Notes: a model not told the origin generated them from the letters alone. Positions 23,418-31,066 are shown, counted from the stretch's first letter. The stretch: 39,154 nt of DNA from an uncultured Oscillospiraceae bacterium (GCA_934646115.1 CAKUEM010000013.1:1-39154); one strand, 5' to 3'. Numbers and translations: made by a program.

Positions 23418-24224
23418 ATGAGGAGAAGAATATTGGCGGCTGCCCTCGCGGCGATCACGATGCTTGCGATCGCATCTTGCGGAAAAAAGCAGGAGAGCTC
23501 CGTCCCGGAAACTACGGTCGAGCAGGTCACGGAGCGCAAGGTGCTGATGATGGGCTTTTATGAGGACGCAGAGCCGTTTAGCTATGCGGACGAAAACGGC
23601 ACGTATTACGGTTTTGATCTCGAGATCGGCAAGGAGCTTGCGCGCCGCCTGAACGTAACGTTAAACCTCCGCGCGATCAAGCGCGACGCCGCGGCGACCG
23701 AGCTGCAGAACGGCACGATCGATTTCCTGGGAAATGCGCTGTTTTTGTCAAAGGACGAGCGGAAGGGCACAACGAAGACCGATACGCTGTTTACAAACCG
23801 TCAGGTCGTGGTCGTTCCGGTGGACAGTGAGGTGCAGGAGCAGGCTCAGCTTGAGGGGAAAAAAGTCGGCGTTGTGAAAAACGAGATGTCGCAGGCGGCG
23901 CTTGCGGATAAAAAGTCGCTCGCGAAGAAGGTGGAAACGCAGGAGTTTGACACGCGTGCCGACGCGGCGACCGCGCTGCGCGGTTATACCGTGGATGCGC
24001 TCGTGATGGACGAGGCGTGGGCGTATGAGCAGATGCAGAAGGGGCAGCAGCTCCGCATCGTGGTCGACGCGCTGGCGGAAGAGGCGTATACCATCGTGCT
24101 GCGCAGCCAGGACGAGGCGCTTTGTAAGAAGATCAACGAACTGATCGGCGAGATGCGCAACGACGGCACGCTCGACAAGCTTCTGCAAAAGAGCTTCGGC
24201 AAGGGGCAGGATACGCTGAAATAG
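23418..24224 (+). CDS. Solute-binding lipoprotein, family 3 (amino acid type), without transporter partners
   Basis: This is an extracellular substrate-binding protein of 268 residues. A signal peptide with lipobox (LAIASC, Cys21) predicts lipid anchoring. The mature domain has the SBP_bac_3 pattern: GFYEDAEPFSYADENG, YYGFDLEIGKELARRL, then GKKVGVVKN in the second lobe and AYTIVLRSQDEAL near the end. Such proteins deliver polar amino acids or similar compounds to an ABC permease. None is encoded next to it; the permease set at 36-38 kb has its own binding protein. GGGAGG precedes the ATG. The ligand cannot be predicted. Confidence 0.92.
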   Translation: MRRRILAAALAAITMLAIASCGKKQESSVPETTVEQVTERKVLMMGFYEDAEPFSYADENGTYYGFDLEIGKELARRLNVTLNLRAIKRDAAATELQNGTIDFLGNALFLSKDERKGTTKTDTLFTNRQVVVVPVDSEVQEQAQLEGKKVGVVKNEMSQAALADKKSLAKKVETQEFDTRADAATALRGYTVDALVMDEAWAYEQMQKGQQLRIVVDALAEEAYTIVLRSQDEALCKKINELIGEMRNDGTLDKLLQKSFGKGQDTLK

Positions 24225-24243
24225 CTTGAATTTTGCCAAGTCT

Positions 24244-24262
24244 GCGGGAAGCGCCCGCTTTT
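24244..24262 (+). terminator. Short terminator after the orphan binding protein
   Basis: GCGGG and CCCGC form a 5-bp stem around AAGCG, followed by four T residues, 20 bases past the stop. It is weak alone. A longer hairpin follows at 24280-24317 (12-bp stem, one G-U pair) without a T run. Confidence 0.6.
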
Positions 24263-24279
24263 GAAACGAAAAAATTCAA

Positions 24280-24317
24280 ATTGCCGTCCGGGGCGCGGAT
24301 GATCTCCGGGCGGCAAT
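24280..24317. repeat. Stable hairpin between the binding protein gene and tRNA-Gln
   Basis: The arms ATTGCCGTCCGG (24280-24291) and CCGGGCGGCAAT (24306-24317) pair at all twelve positions if one G-U pair is allowed, with a 14-base loop. It has no T tail on the plus strand. It could insulate the tRNA promoter at 24350 from upstream transcription or stabilise the 3' end of the lipoprotein mRNA. Confidence 0.6.
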
Positions 24318-24349
24318 GTGAAAAAACTGAAAAAATTCGCAAAAAAGTG

Positions 24350-24377
24350 TTGACTTTTTTTGAAAATCGGGTATACT
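24350..24377 (+). promoter_or_regulatory. Promoter of tRNA-Gln
   Basis: TTGACT (24350-24355), a 16-base spacer and TATACT (24372-24377), 22 bases before the mature 5' end of the tRNA. Confidence 0.85.
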
Positions 24378-24399
24378 GTAATAGTCGCTGTTGCGAGAT

Positions 24400-24473
24400 A
24401 GCCGGATTGTGTAAGGGTAGCACGACAGACTCTGACTCTGTTTGTCTGGGTTCAAATCCTAGTCCGGCTGCCA
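24400..24473 (+). tRNA. tRNA-Gln, anticodon CUG
   Basis: The 74 bases fold as a complete cloverleaf. The acceptor stem is AGCCGGA with TCCGGCT. The D arm pairs GTGT with GCAC, with the conserved GG in its loop. The anticodon stem is ACAGA with TCTGT around loop CTCTGAC, which gives anticodon CTG (reads CAG). The T arm is CTGGG-TTCAAAT-CCTAG. The discriminator is G73, and CCA is encoded. It has its own promoter and terminator and is a single-gene unit. Confidence 0.97.
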
Positions 24474-24479
24474 TACTGA

Positions 24480-24523
24480 AACCCCTTGAAACCGTTGCGT
24501 TTCAAGGGGTTCTTGTTTTGTCT
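24480..24523 (+). terminator. Terminator of tRNA-Gln
   Basis: A perfect 13-bp stem (24480-24492 with 24499-24511) and 6-base loop are followed by a T-rich tail (CTTGTTTTGTC). It begins seven bases after the CCA end. Confidence 0.92.
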
Positions 24524-24831
24524 TTAAGCGCGAAGAAATCCCCGGCTCTACCGGGGAAGATCGCTTTGACGCGGGGTTTTACGAGGGAAAGTAAGTGCCT
24601 TGCATGCATGAGAAGAGGATGGGAAGCGGTTGCGTCTTATCCGTTTGCGGATGGCAGCGCGCGGGATATGGTATCATTCGATGCCCCTTTTCGGGCAGTA
24701 TGATTTGCCGGCAGGCGTTCCGCAAAAGCCGCCCGCTTGCCGCAAGCTCCGCAGAGGGCGCGTTTTTATGGGGAAAGGCGCGGCGGAAAGCTCCGTCGCG
24801 CCCCGGATATTGATAAGGAAAGGGGAGAGGC
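24524..24831. other. Intergenic stretch without a supported gene
   Basis: About 300 bases between the tRNA-Gln terminator and the SASP gene. Open frames exist on the plus strand but have no convincing ribosome binding site or recognisable product, and they vary in composition like noncoding DNA. A small hairpin CCCCGG/CCGGGG lies near 24540-24556. The 3' end holds the probable SASP terminator at 24777-24802. Nothing else stands out. Confidence 0.6.
24777..24802 (-). terminator. Probable terminator of the SASP gene
   Basis: GGCGCG pairs with CGCGCC (24777-24782 with 24797-24802) and CGGA with TCCG inside. On the minus strand the stem is followed by only three T residues, so efficiency is uncertain. 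It lies 30 bases past the SASP stop. Confidence 0.55.
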
Positions 24832-25014
24832 TTAGTTCATGCTCTTCTCGTAGCTCTCGATCATCTTCTTGACCATCTGGCCGCCGACCGAGCCCGCCTG
24901 CTTCGAGGTCAGGTCGCCGTTATAACCCTGCTTTAAGTTCACGCCAACCTCGCTCGCAGCTTCCATTTTAAACTTATTGAGCGCATCCTTCGCGTTCGGA
25001 ACTAACTTTGCCAT
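24832..25014 (-). CDS. Alpha/beta-type small acid-soluble spore protein
   Basis: SASPs coat and protect DNA in the dormant spore and are degraded at germination. The 60-residue protein has the two family blocks. The first is KFKMEAASEVGV (14-25), which contains the germination protease site region. The second is NGDLTSKQAGSVGGQMVKKM (32-51), the DNA-binding signature. AAGGAG precedes the ATG by about nine bases. Upstream lies a promoter of forespore sigma type rather than an obvious SigA promoter. The gene shows that the organism belongs to a spore-forming lineage. Which of the several paralogues it is cannot be said. Confidence 0.96.
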   Translation of the reverse strand: MAKLVPNAKDALNKFKMEAASEVGVNLKQGYNGDLTSKQAGSVGGQMVKKMIESYEKSMN

Positions 25015-25059
25015 GATTTTTTCATCTCCTTGTTTTTTCTTTGGTTTTGAAACCAGTTA

Positions 25060-25088
25060 TAGTATCTGCAACGGACGGGGCAATATAC
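25060..25088 (-). promoter_or_regulatory. Candidate forespore (SigG-type) promoter of the SASP gene
   Basis: On the minus strand GTATA (25088-25084) is followed after 17 bases by GATACTA (25066-25060). This is close to the SigG pattern GYATR and CATnnTA, with one deviation in the -10. A small hairpin TGGTTT/AAACCA (25042-25055) would lie near the 5' end of the transcript. Confidence 0.6.
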
Positions 25089-25106
25089 AGGAAATGTTTT
25101 GAAAAT

Positions 25107-25718
25107 TCAGTCTGAAACCGGCGTCAGCTCAGCGACGGAGACCTCATAGGTCGTGCGCGTTTCGCTCGTATCGCCCAGCGTTTTTATGTATTCGCGGCTC
25201 TGCACGCGCCCGTTGACCATCACGCGATCGCTCACGCAAAGCGCCTTCGCGGCGTGCGCGTTTTTGCCCCAGGCGATGCAGGGGATATAGTCCGCGCGAC
25301 CGTAGCGGCGGTTGATCGCGAGCATCAGGTCGCAAATTTCGCGCCCGAGCGGCGTTTTTCGATAGATCGGCGGCTTGCACAGCGCGCCGCACAGGTGCAG
25401 CTCATTGCAAAATTCATCGCGCGCGGCGGCGGAAAGCTCGCGGGCGAACGCGGTGATCACAAGCCGGCTGCCCACGCCGCTTTTGTTATTAAACGACCGC
25501 AGCTCGCCGCCAAGCGTTATAAAATCACCGGGCTGGCAGGAAACATCGCGCAGAAGCTCCTCGCGCACCAGAACCGGGATATGATCCGGCACGCAGGACA
25601 GCCGCATCACATCCAGCGGCAGGCGAAAAAACCGTGTCTCGTGCGTTTCGTGCGAAAAAACGGGCGTGTCCGCAACTTCTCCGGTCAGCCGCAGACTGTT
25701 TTCAGTTCGGAATATCAT
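25107..25718 (-). CDS. SSB-like protein with two OB-fold regions
   Basis: This 203-residue protein resembles single-stranded DNA-binding proteins twice over. The first half has NSLRLTGEVADTPVFSHETH followed by FFRLPLDVMRLS, DHIPVLV and FITLGGELRSFNN. The second half begins NELHLCGALCKPPIYRKTPL and continues REICDLMLAINRRYG, YIPCIAWG and VMVNGRVQSREY, the usual SSB strand pattern. It lacks the acidic C-terminal tail (DDDIPF-like) through which true SSBs recruit partners. Similar proteins occur widely in Clostridia, and their role is not clear to me. GGAGGGAA precedes the ATG. TTGACA near 25782 may be its -35, but I see no well-spaced -10. It is distinct from the essential SSB, which is not in the window. 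Confidence 0.85.
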   Translation of the reverse strand: MIFRTENSLRLTGEVADTPVFSHETHETRFFRLPLDVMRLSCVPDHIPVLVREELLRDVSCQPGDFITLGGELRSFNNKSGVGSRLVITAFARELSAAARDEFCNELHLCGALCKPPIYRKTPLGREICDLMLAINRRYGRADYIPCIAWGKNAHAAKALCVSDRVMVNGRVQSREYIKTLGDTSETRTTYEVSVAELTPVSD

Positions 25719-25781
25719 GGTGTTCCCTCCAAGTTTTTCATCGGTTTTGTACCACTATATTCCAAGCCGCGCGCGGATATG

Positions 25782-26234
25782 TCAAAATGCCAGCGCGGAG
25801 ATCGCGGAGACCGGAACATCCGCCGCGAGCAGCGCGGCGACCGCCGCAAGCACCAGCTCCGGCTCGTCCGGATCGCTGATGGAAACCGGAAAATCCTGCT
25901 CCTCCACGCGCTTTCCCGCAAGCGTGACCAGCGCGCGCTGCAAGCTCACAACGAGCGTAGAATCAATACAGCTCGAAACGGTCAGCGTGTTTTTGCAGCA
26001 CAGCCCGTAGGTGATGATCTCCGACGCGGCGGTGGGCGAGCAGGAAAGCGTGCCGGGAACGATCGCGATTTTTGCCGAAAGCCCCGCGGCCGAGCCTTGC
26101 GCAGACAGCACGCAAAGCGCGGCGTCATTGCGCCCCTTCTGGATAGAAACCGGCACACCGGCAGCGTTAAACGCGGCGCGCAGCACAAGATCCAAAGGTT
26201 CAAAGCGGCCCTGATTTACTCCGATCGTTTGCAT
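25782..26234 (-). CDS. Unrecognised 150-residue protein
   Basis: I do not recognise this protein. It has no signal peptide or long membrane segment. The composition is rich in Ala, Val, Leu and Ser with few charged residues in the middle. Visible blocks are a small Cys-containing stretch (TYGLCCKNTLTVSSCIDST, three Cys near 76-91), a following LVVSLQRALVTLAGKRVEEQDFP, and a hydrophobic Ala-rich C-terminus. The start at 26234 is chosen because GAGG lies six bases upstream; in-frame ATGs at 26240 and 26267 have no suitable site. It is the last gene before the divergent histidine operon and lies 63 bases upstream of the SSB-like gene on the same strand. It reads as a real gene because its codon use matches its neighbours, but function is open. 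Confidence 0.6.
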   Translation of the reverse strand: MQTIGVNQGRFEPLDLVLRAAFNAAGVPVSIQKGRNDAALCVLSAQGSAAGLSAKIAIVPGTLSCSPTAASEIITYGLCCKNTLTVSSCIDSTLVVSLQRALVTLAGKRVEEQDFPVSISDPDEPELVLAAVAALLAADVPVSAISALAF

Positions 26235-26344
26235 AAGCATCCTCGTTTCTGCCGCAATTCGGCGCATATTCTCTCGCTAGTTTCTGCATGCGGCGCGCGT
26301 TCTATGCGCGTCCGGATTTTTTTGCAGAAAAAATGCGACAGCGC

Positions 26345-26373
26345 TTGACAGCGTGTATGGCGCGTGCTATAAT
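26345..26373 (+). promoter_or_regulatory. Consensus promoter of the histidine operon
   Basis: Perfect TTGACA (26345-26350), a 17-base spacer and perfect TATAAT (26368-26373), with a TGC extended -10. No T-box leader is present: the start codon of hisZ is only 42 bases from the -10. Confidence 0.93.
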
Positions 26374-26396
26374 TTATCATAGTAAAGCGATAAATT
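26371..26396. promoter_or_regulatory. Candidate operator at the start of the histidine transcript
   Basis: AATTTATC (26371-26378) and GATAAATT (26389-26396) are a perfect 8-base inverted repeat with a 10-base spacer. It covers the end of the -10 box and the start point. In a strong consensus promoter with no T-box this is the likeliest place for repressor control. It could instead form a weak hairpin at the 5' end of the mRNA. Confidence 0.5.
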
Positions 26397-26415
26397 GATG
26401 AATCGAGGGGTCAAC

Positions 26416-27558
26416 ATGAAGCGGAATGAAATTAAAACGCCGATCGGAACGCGGGACCTGCTGTATGACGAGTGCCGCGCGCGGCGCTGTGTGGCGGATG
26501 CGCTGCGCACGCTGTTTCTACGGCGCGGCTTTTCCGAGGTGAGCAGCCCGACGTTTGAATATTACGACGTGTGCACCGCGCCGGAGAATCCGCTCCCGCA
26601 GGAGATGCTTTATAAAATGAACGAATGCACCGGGCGGCTTTTGGCGCTGCGCCCGGATATGACCACGCCGATCGCGCGCATCGCGGCGACTAAGCTGCCG
26701 GAGAAGCTGCTTCCGGCGCGGCTGTGCTATGTCGAGCGTGTGTATCGCGCCGGGCGCGCGGATACCGGGCATCCCACAGAGATCCTGCAGGGCGGCGTTG
26801 AGCTTTTGGGCTATCGCGGGCTGGAGGCAGACATCATGATGATCGTGATGGCGGTCGATGCGCTGCGCGCCTGCACGGATAAAAAAATCGCGATCGAGCT
26901 GGGCTATTCCGGCTATTTCAAGATGCTTGCCGGGCGGCTTTCGATGGGCGAGGGCGAGTTTGAGCGCATGCGCGGGTATATTGAAAACAAAAATTTCGCC
27001 GCGCTGTCTGATATGCTGGAGGATTACGGCGATTCGGAGGCGACGCGCGCGCTCAAAAATTTATCGCACATGTTCGGCGGCGTGGAGGTGCTTGAGCAAA
27101 CGGACGGCGAGCTTGCCTATCTCAAGGAGCTGTATCATGGGCTTGAGGCGGCGGGCGTGGCGGATGTGGTCAGCATCGATCTCGGGCTTGTGCATCAGAT
27201 CGATTATTACAGCGGCATCATCATCCGCGGATATATGGAAGGCGTCGGCACGCCGGTGCTCTCCGGCGGGCGGTATGATCACCTGATCGCGTCGTTTGGC
27301 AAAGAGCTGCCCGCTGTGGGCTTCGCGATCGATATCGATGCGGTCGCGCGCTGCGTAGGCGTTGCGCCGCAAGAGTTTTGGGCGCTTCTGCATATTATGC
27401 CCGGCGCGGTGCGCGCGGGATTTCAGTATTTAGACCGTGCGGAGGGCGTGCGGCTCTCCTCACATAAAACGCTGGAGGAAAGCCGGGCAGAGGCGAAGCG
27501 GCTGGGGCTGCGGCTCTTCGTCGCGGCGGACGATTCGGTGAAGGAGGCAGAGCTATGA
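26416..27558 (+). CDS. hisZ: ATP phosphoribosyltransferase regulatory subunit HisZ
   Basis: HisZ is a histidyl-tRNA synthetase-like protein that combines with short HisG to form the first enzyme of histidine synthesis and confers feedback control. The 380-residue protein has class II synthetase motifs: motif 2 LLALRPDMTTPIARIAATKL with the arginine, EILQGGVELLG, and motif 3-like VLSGGRYDHLIASFG. It lacks an anticodon-binding domain typical of HisS. ATG 26416 is favoured over upstream in-frame starts (26395, 26398) because GAGGGG lies at 26405-26410. The stop overlaps hisG as ATGA. Confidence 0.95.
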   Translation: MKRNEIKTPIGTRDLLYDECRARRCVADALRTLFLRRGFSEVSSPTFEYYDVCTAPENPLPQEMLYKMNECTGRLLALRPDMTTPIARIAATKLPEKLLPARLCYVERVYRAGRADTGHPTEILQGGVELLGYRGLEADIMMIVMAVDALRACTDKKIAIELGYSGYFKMLAGRLSMGEGEFERMRGYIENKNFAALSDMLEDYGDSEATRALKNLSHMFGGVEVLEQTDGELAYLKELYHGLEAAGVADVVSIDLGLVHQIDYYSGIIIRGYMEGVGTPVLSGGRYDHLIASFGKELPAVGFAIDIDAVARCVGVAPQEFWALLHIMPGAVRAGFQYLDRAEGVRLSSHKTLEESRAEAKRLGLRLFVAADDSVKEAEL

Positions 27559-28187
27559 GCGTGCTGCGCATTGCGCTGACAAAAGGGCGGCTTGAGAAAA
27601 AAACGCTGACCGTTCTTGAAAAAATGGGGCTTGCCTGCGACGAGCTGCAAAGCGGAAGCCGCAAGCTGATTTATAAGATCCCCAATTATCCGCTTGAGAT
27701 CGTGCTTGCCAAGGCGGCGGACGTGATCACCTATGTAGAGCATGGCGTGTGCGACCTCGGCGTGGTCGGCAAGGACACGATCATGGAGCATGGAACGTCG
27801 TTTTATGAGATGCTCGACCTCGGGTTCGGCAAATGCCGCTTCGCGCTCGCCACGCGCGTGGGCGATGATTTTTATAACGGCTGCAAAACGCGGCGGATCG
27901 CAACGAAATATCCCAAGGTCGCGCGCGATTTCTTTGCGAAAAAGGGCATGGACGTGGAAATTATTAAAATTGAAGGCTCGGTGGAGCTGGCGCCGCTGCT
28001 TGGCATCGCAGACGCGATCGTCGATATCGTGGAAACCGGCACAACTATGAAGGAAAACGGGCTGCAGCCGATCGAGGATATCCATCCGATCAGCGCGCGC
28101 CTGATCGTAAATATCGCATCGATGAAGCTGTATAAGGACCAGATTTTTGATTTTTTAAGCAAGCTTGAGCAGAATTTGGAGGGATAA
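27555..28187 (+). CDS. hisG: ATP phosphoribosyltransferase, short form HisG
   Basis: HisG joins ATP and PRPP to give phosphoribosyl-ATP, the first step of histidine synthesis. At 210 residues it is the short form, which lacks the C-terminal regulatory domain and needs HisZ; the neighbouring gene supplies it. The PRPP-binding motif is DIVETGTTMKENGL (155-168), and CDLGVVGKDTIME sits in the central domain. Its start overlaps the hisZ stop by four bases, and hisD starts two bases after its stop. Confidence 0.98.
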   Translation: MSVLRIALTKGRLEKKTLTVLEKMGLACDELQSGSRKLIYKIPNYPLEIVLAKAADVITYVEHGVCDLGVVGKDTIMEHGTSFYEMLDLGFGKCRFALATRVGDDFYNGCKTRRIATKYPKVARDFFAKKGMDVEIIKIEGSVELAPLLGIADAIVDIVETGTTMKENGLQPIEDIHPISARLIVNIASMKLYKDQIFDFLSKLEQNLEG

Positions 28188-28189
28188 AG

Positions 28190-29464
28190 ATGCTGCAGAT
28201 CATTATGGCAGACGGCGTGCGCGAAACGCAGCGGCTCGCCGAAATGCGTGCGCGCGCCTCGGAGCAGAGCGCCGCGATCACGCAGGCGGCGGAGAAGATC
28301 CTCGCGGAGGTGCGCGAGCAGGGCGAGCGCGCGGTGCGCCGCTATTCTGAGCAGCTTGACCATGCCGCCCCGCGCGAGATCACGCAGGATGAGTTGTGCG
28401 ACGCATACCGGCGCTGTGACCCGGCGGTGCGCGCGGCGCTTCTGCAGGCGGCGGAGAATATCACCGCCTATCACGAAAATATGCTCGCAAAGAGCTGGGA
28501 ATTTGCGCCGCAGCCTGGCTGCCGGCTGGGGCAGCGTGTGCGCGGGCTTGCGCGCGTTGGGATCTACGTTCCGGGCGGCACGGCGGCTTATCCCTCGTCC
28601 GTTTTGATGAATGCGATCCCCGCGCGCGTCGCCGGGGTCGGCGAGCTGATTATGGTCACGCCGCCCACAGAGAATTTGAACACCGCGGTGCTCGCGGCGG
28701 CGAAAATCGCGGGGATCGACCGCGTGTTTGCGGTCGGCGGCGTGCAGGCGATCGGCGCGCTCAGCTATGGCGCGGGCGAGATCCCGCGCGTGGATAAAAT
28801 TGTCGGGCCGGGCAATGCCTACGTCGTTGCGGCGAAGCGCCTGGTTTACGGCACGGTGGATATCGATATGGTCGCCGGTCCGTCTGAAATTTTAATTTTG
28901 GCGGATGAAAGCGCGCCCGCCGCCTATGTTGCGGCGGATCTGCTCAGTCAGGCGGAGCATGATAAGCTCGCCTCGGCGATCGTGGTGACAACCGATGAAG
29001 CGTTGGCGCATGCGGTGTGCGAGCAGGTTGAGCAGCAGATCAAGGCGCGCGCCCGCGCGGAGATTATTCGCGCATCGCTGCGTGATTACGGCGCGATCAT
29101 CGTCGTTCCGGATACCGTTGCGGCGTGCCGCATCGCCAATGAAATTGCGCCGGAGCATCTGGAGATCATGACGAAAAACCCGCGCGCGGATATGGAGCAG
29201 ATCCAAAACGCCGGCGCGATCTTCCTCGGGAACTATTCGCCCGAGCCGCTTGGCGATTATATGGCAGGTCCGTGCCATGTGCTGCCCACATCCGGCACAG
29301 CGCGCTTTTTCTCGCCGCTTTCCACCGATAGCTTTTTGAAAAAATCCAGCGTGATCGAATACAGCGCACCCGCGCTGCAGGCGCTGTCTGACCAGATCGA
29401 AACGCTGGCGCGCGCGGAAGGGCTGGATGCGCACGCGAATTCGATCGAAGTGAGGAGATCGTAA
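28190..29464 (+). CDS. hisD: Histidinol dehydrogenase HisD
   Basis: HisD oxidises histidinol to histidine in two NAD-dependent steps at a zinc site. The 424-residue length is normal. Family motifs are the glycine-rich GIYVPGGTAAYPSSVLMN, VGPGNAYVVAAKRLVYG, the signature VAGPSEILILADESA followed by DLLSQAEHD, and APEHLEI with the catalytic His. The C-terminal stretch HVLPTSGTARFFSPL is also typical. The ATG is two bases after hisG, and its stop TAA overlaps the hisC ATG by one base. Confidence 0.98.
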   Translation: MLQIIMADGVRETQRLAEMRARASEQSAAITQAAEKILAEVREQGERAVRRYSEQLDHAAPREITQDELCDAYRRCDPAVRAALLQAAENITAYHENMLAKSWEFAPQPGCRLGQRVRGLARVGIYVPGGTAAYPSSVLMNAIPARVAGVGELIMVTPPTENLNTAVLAAAKIAGIDRVFAVGGVQAIGALSYGAGEIPRVDKIVGPGNAYVVAAKRLVYGTVDIDMVAGPSEILILADESAPAAYVAADLLSQAEHDKLASAIVVTTDEALAHAVCEQVEQQIKARARAEIIRASLRDYGAIIVVPDTVAACRIANEIAPEHLEIMTKNPRADMEQIQNAGAIFLGNYSPEPLGDYMAGPCHVLPTSGTARFFSPLSTDSFLKKSSVIEYSAPALQALSDQIETLARAEGLDAHANSIEVRRS

Positions 29465-30492
29465 TGAAAATTGCAAAAAAACTGCAAGATCTTGCGCCTT
29501 ATGACCCGACAACGCAGGAATTTGAGGTCGTATTAGACGCAAATGAGAGCTTTTTACAGCCGGAAGGCGCGCTGCGCGACGCGATCGACCGCGCGCTGCA
29601 TGCCGTTGCGCTCAATCGTTACCCGGACCCGACGGCGCGCGCGTTATGCGCTGCCGCCGCGCGGTATTACGGCGTTGCGCCCGGGCAGGTCGTTGCGGGC
29701 AACGGCTCGGACGAACTGATCTCGATTTTGCTTTCAAGCTTTTTAGACCGCGGCGATACGGTCGCGATCGCAAACCCGGATTTCTCGATGTATGCGTTTT
29801 ATGCGCACCTTGCGGAGCTTGCGGTCGCAGACGCGGGCAAGCGCGGTCTTGCGCCCGATGCGGACGCGATGATCCAAACCGTTGCGGAATCCGGCGCGGC
29901 GCTTCTCATCTTCTCAAACCCTTGCAATCCAAGCGGTCAGGGTCTTTCGCGCGCGGAGGTGCTGCGCGTGGTTCGCTCCTGCGATGCGCTGGTGGTCGTG
30001 GACGAGGCGTATATGGAGTTTTGGGATCAGAGCGTGGCGGACGCGGTGGGCGAATACCCCAATTTGATCGTGCTGCGCACCTGCTCCAAGGCGCTCGGGC
30101 TTGCGGCGGCGCGCTGCGGCTTTGCGCTGGCGAATGAGGCGCTGATCGGGCAGATCAAAAAGGCGAAGTCGCCGTTTAATGTCAATAGCTTCACGCAGGC
30201 GGCGGCGCTTGCAATTTTGGAGAATCCGCGGTATATTAGTGAGTGTATCGAGAAAATCCTGGCGTCACGCGAGGATCTGTATCAAAAGCTGCGCGAAAAT
30301 GGGCTGCAGCCGGTCGCGTGCCAAACGAATTTCGTGTTGATCCGGCATGCGCGCGCGAAGGAGCTGTGGCAGCGCCTGCGCGAAAACGGGATCTCCGTGC
30401 GGCATATCATGGGCGATTATCTGCGCATCACAGCCGGCACGGCGGAGGAAAATGCCCGCGTGGCGGAGCAATTAAAGGAGGCTTTGGCGTGA
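29464..30492 (+). CDS. hisC: Histidinol-phosphate aminotransferase HisC
   Basis: HisC transfers an amino group from glutamate to imidazole acetol phosphate, using pyridoxal phosphate. The 342-residue protein has the N-terminal NESFLQP and NRYPDP motifs, GNGSDELISILLSSFL, VDEAYMEF, and the PLP lysine Lys209 in RTCSKALGLAAARCGF. The first ATG overlaps the hisD stop (TAATG), and the stop overlaps the hisB GTG start by four bases. Confidence 0.97.
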   Translation: MKIAKKLQDLAPYDPTTQEFEVVLDANESFLQPEGALRDAIDRALHAVALNRYPDPTARALCAAAARYYGVAPGQVVAGNGSDELISILLSSFLDRGDTVAIANPDFSMYAFYAHLAELAVADAGKRGLAPDADAMIQTVAESGAALLIFSNPCNPSGQGLSRAEVLRVVRSCDALVVVDEAYMEFWDQSVADAVGEYPNLIVLRTCSKALGLAAARCGFALANEALIGQIKKAKSPFNVNSFTQAAALAILENPRYISECIEKILASREDLYQKLRENGLQPVACQTNFVLIRHARAKELWQRLRENGISVRHIMGDYLRITAGTAEENARVAEQLKEALA

Positions 30493-31064
30493 GAGAAGCA
30501 AGAATTGGGCGCAAAACCCGCGAAACGGATATCGAGGTGTATTTGAATTTAGACGGCGGCGATGTCGCCGTGGAGACCGGCATCGGGTTCTTTGATCATA
30601 TGCTTACCGCCTTCGCCGCGCATGGCGGGCTGGGTCTTAAGATCCGCGCGCGCGGCGACCTTGAGGTCGATTGCCATCACACGGTTGAGGACGTCGGCAT
30701 CGTGCTGGGGCAGGCGTTTGCGCAGGCGCTGGGCGATAAAGTGGGCATCGAGCGGTTCGGTGCGGCGCGCATCCCGATGGACGAGGCGCTGGCGGACGTC
30801 GCGCTGGATATTTCCGGGCGTCCGTTTCTGGACTATCGCGCGGAAATGCCGCAGGAGCGCATCGGCAGCTACGATTCCTGCATGACGGCGGAGTTCTTCC
30901 GCGCGTTTGCGTTTCATGCCGGGATCACGCTGCACGCCGCGGCGAAATATGGCGATAATGCGCATCATATGACCGAGGCGCTGTTTAAAGCGCTTGCGCG
31001 CGCGCTGCGGGCGGCGGTGCGCATCACGGGCGATGCGATCCCGAGCACCAAAGGAGCGCTGTAA
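30489..31064 (+). CDS. hisB: Imidazoleglycerol-phosphate dehydratase HisB
   Basis: HisB dehydrates imidazole glycerol phosphate. The 191-residue protein is the monofunctional form without the histidinol-phosphatase domain of the enterobacterial fusion. Metal-binding motifs are FFDHMLTAFAAHGG, DCHHTVEDVG and the C-terminal HHMTEALFKALARAL. The start is GTG 30489 in a GTGA overlap with hisC, with AAAGGAGG at 30474-30481. The frame is open further upstream, but that part lies inside hisC and does not resemble HisB. Confidence 0.97.
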   Translation: MREARIGRKTRETDIEVYLNLDGGDVAVETGIGFFDHMLTAFAAHGGLGLKIRARGDLEVDCHHTVEDVGIVLGQAFAQALGDKVGIERFGAARIPMDEALADVALDISGRPFLDYRAEMPQERIGSYDSCMTAEFFRAFAFHAGITLHAAAKYGDNAHHMTEALFKALARALRAAVRITGDAIPSTKGAL

Positions 31065-31066
31065 AG

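Noticed and set aside
24233..24703. A 156-codon plus-strand frame spanning tRNA-Gln
   Set aside because: It runs through a tRNA gene, its promoter and its terminator, and has no family resemblance.
26374..26415. A T-box leader before the histidine operon
   Set aside because: The distance from promoter to start codon is too short for a T-box, and no antiterminator-like sequence is present.
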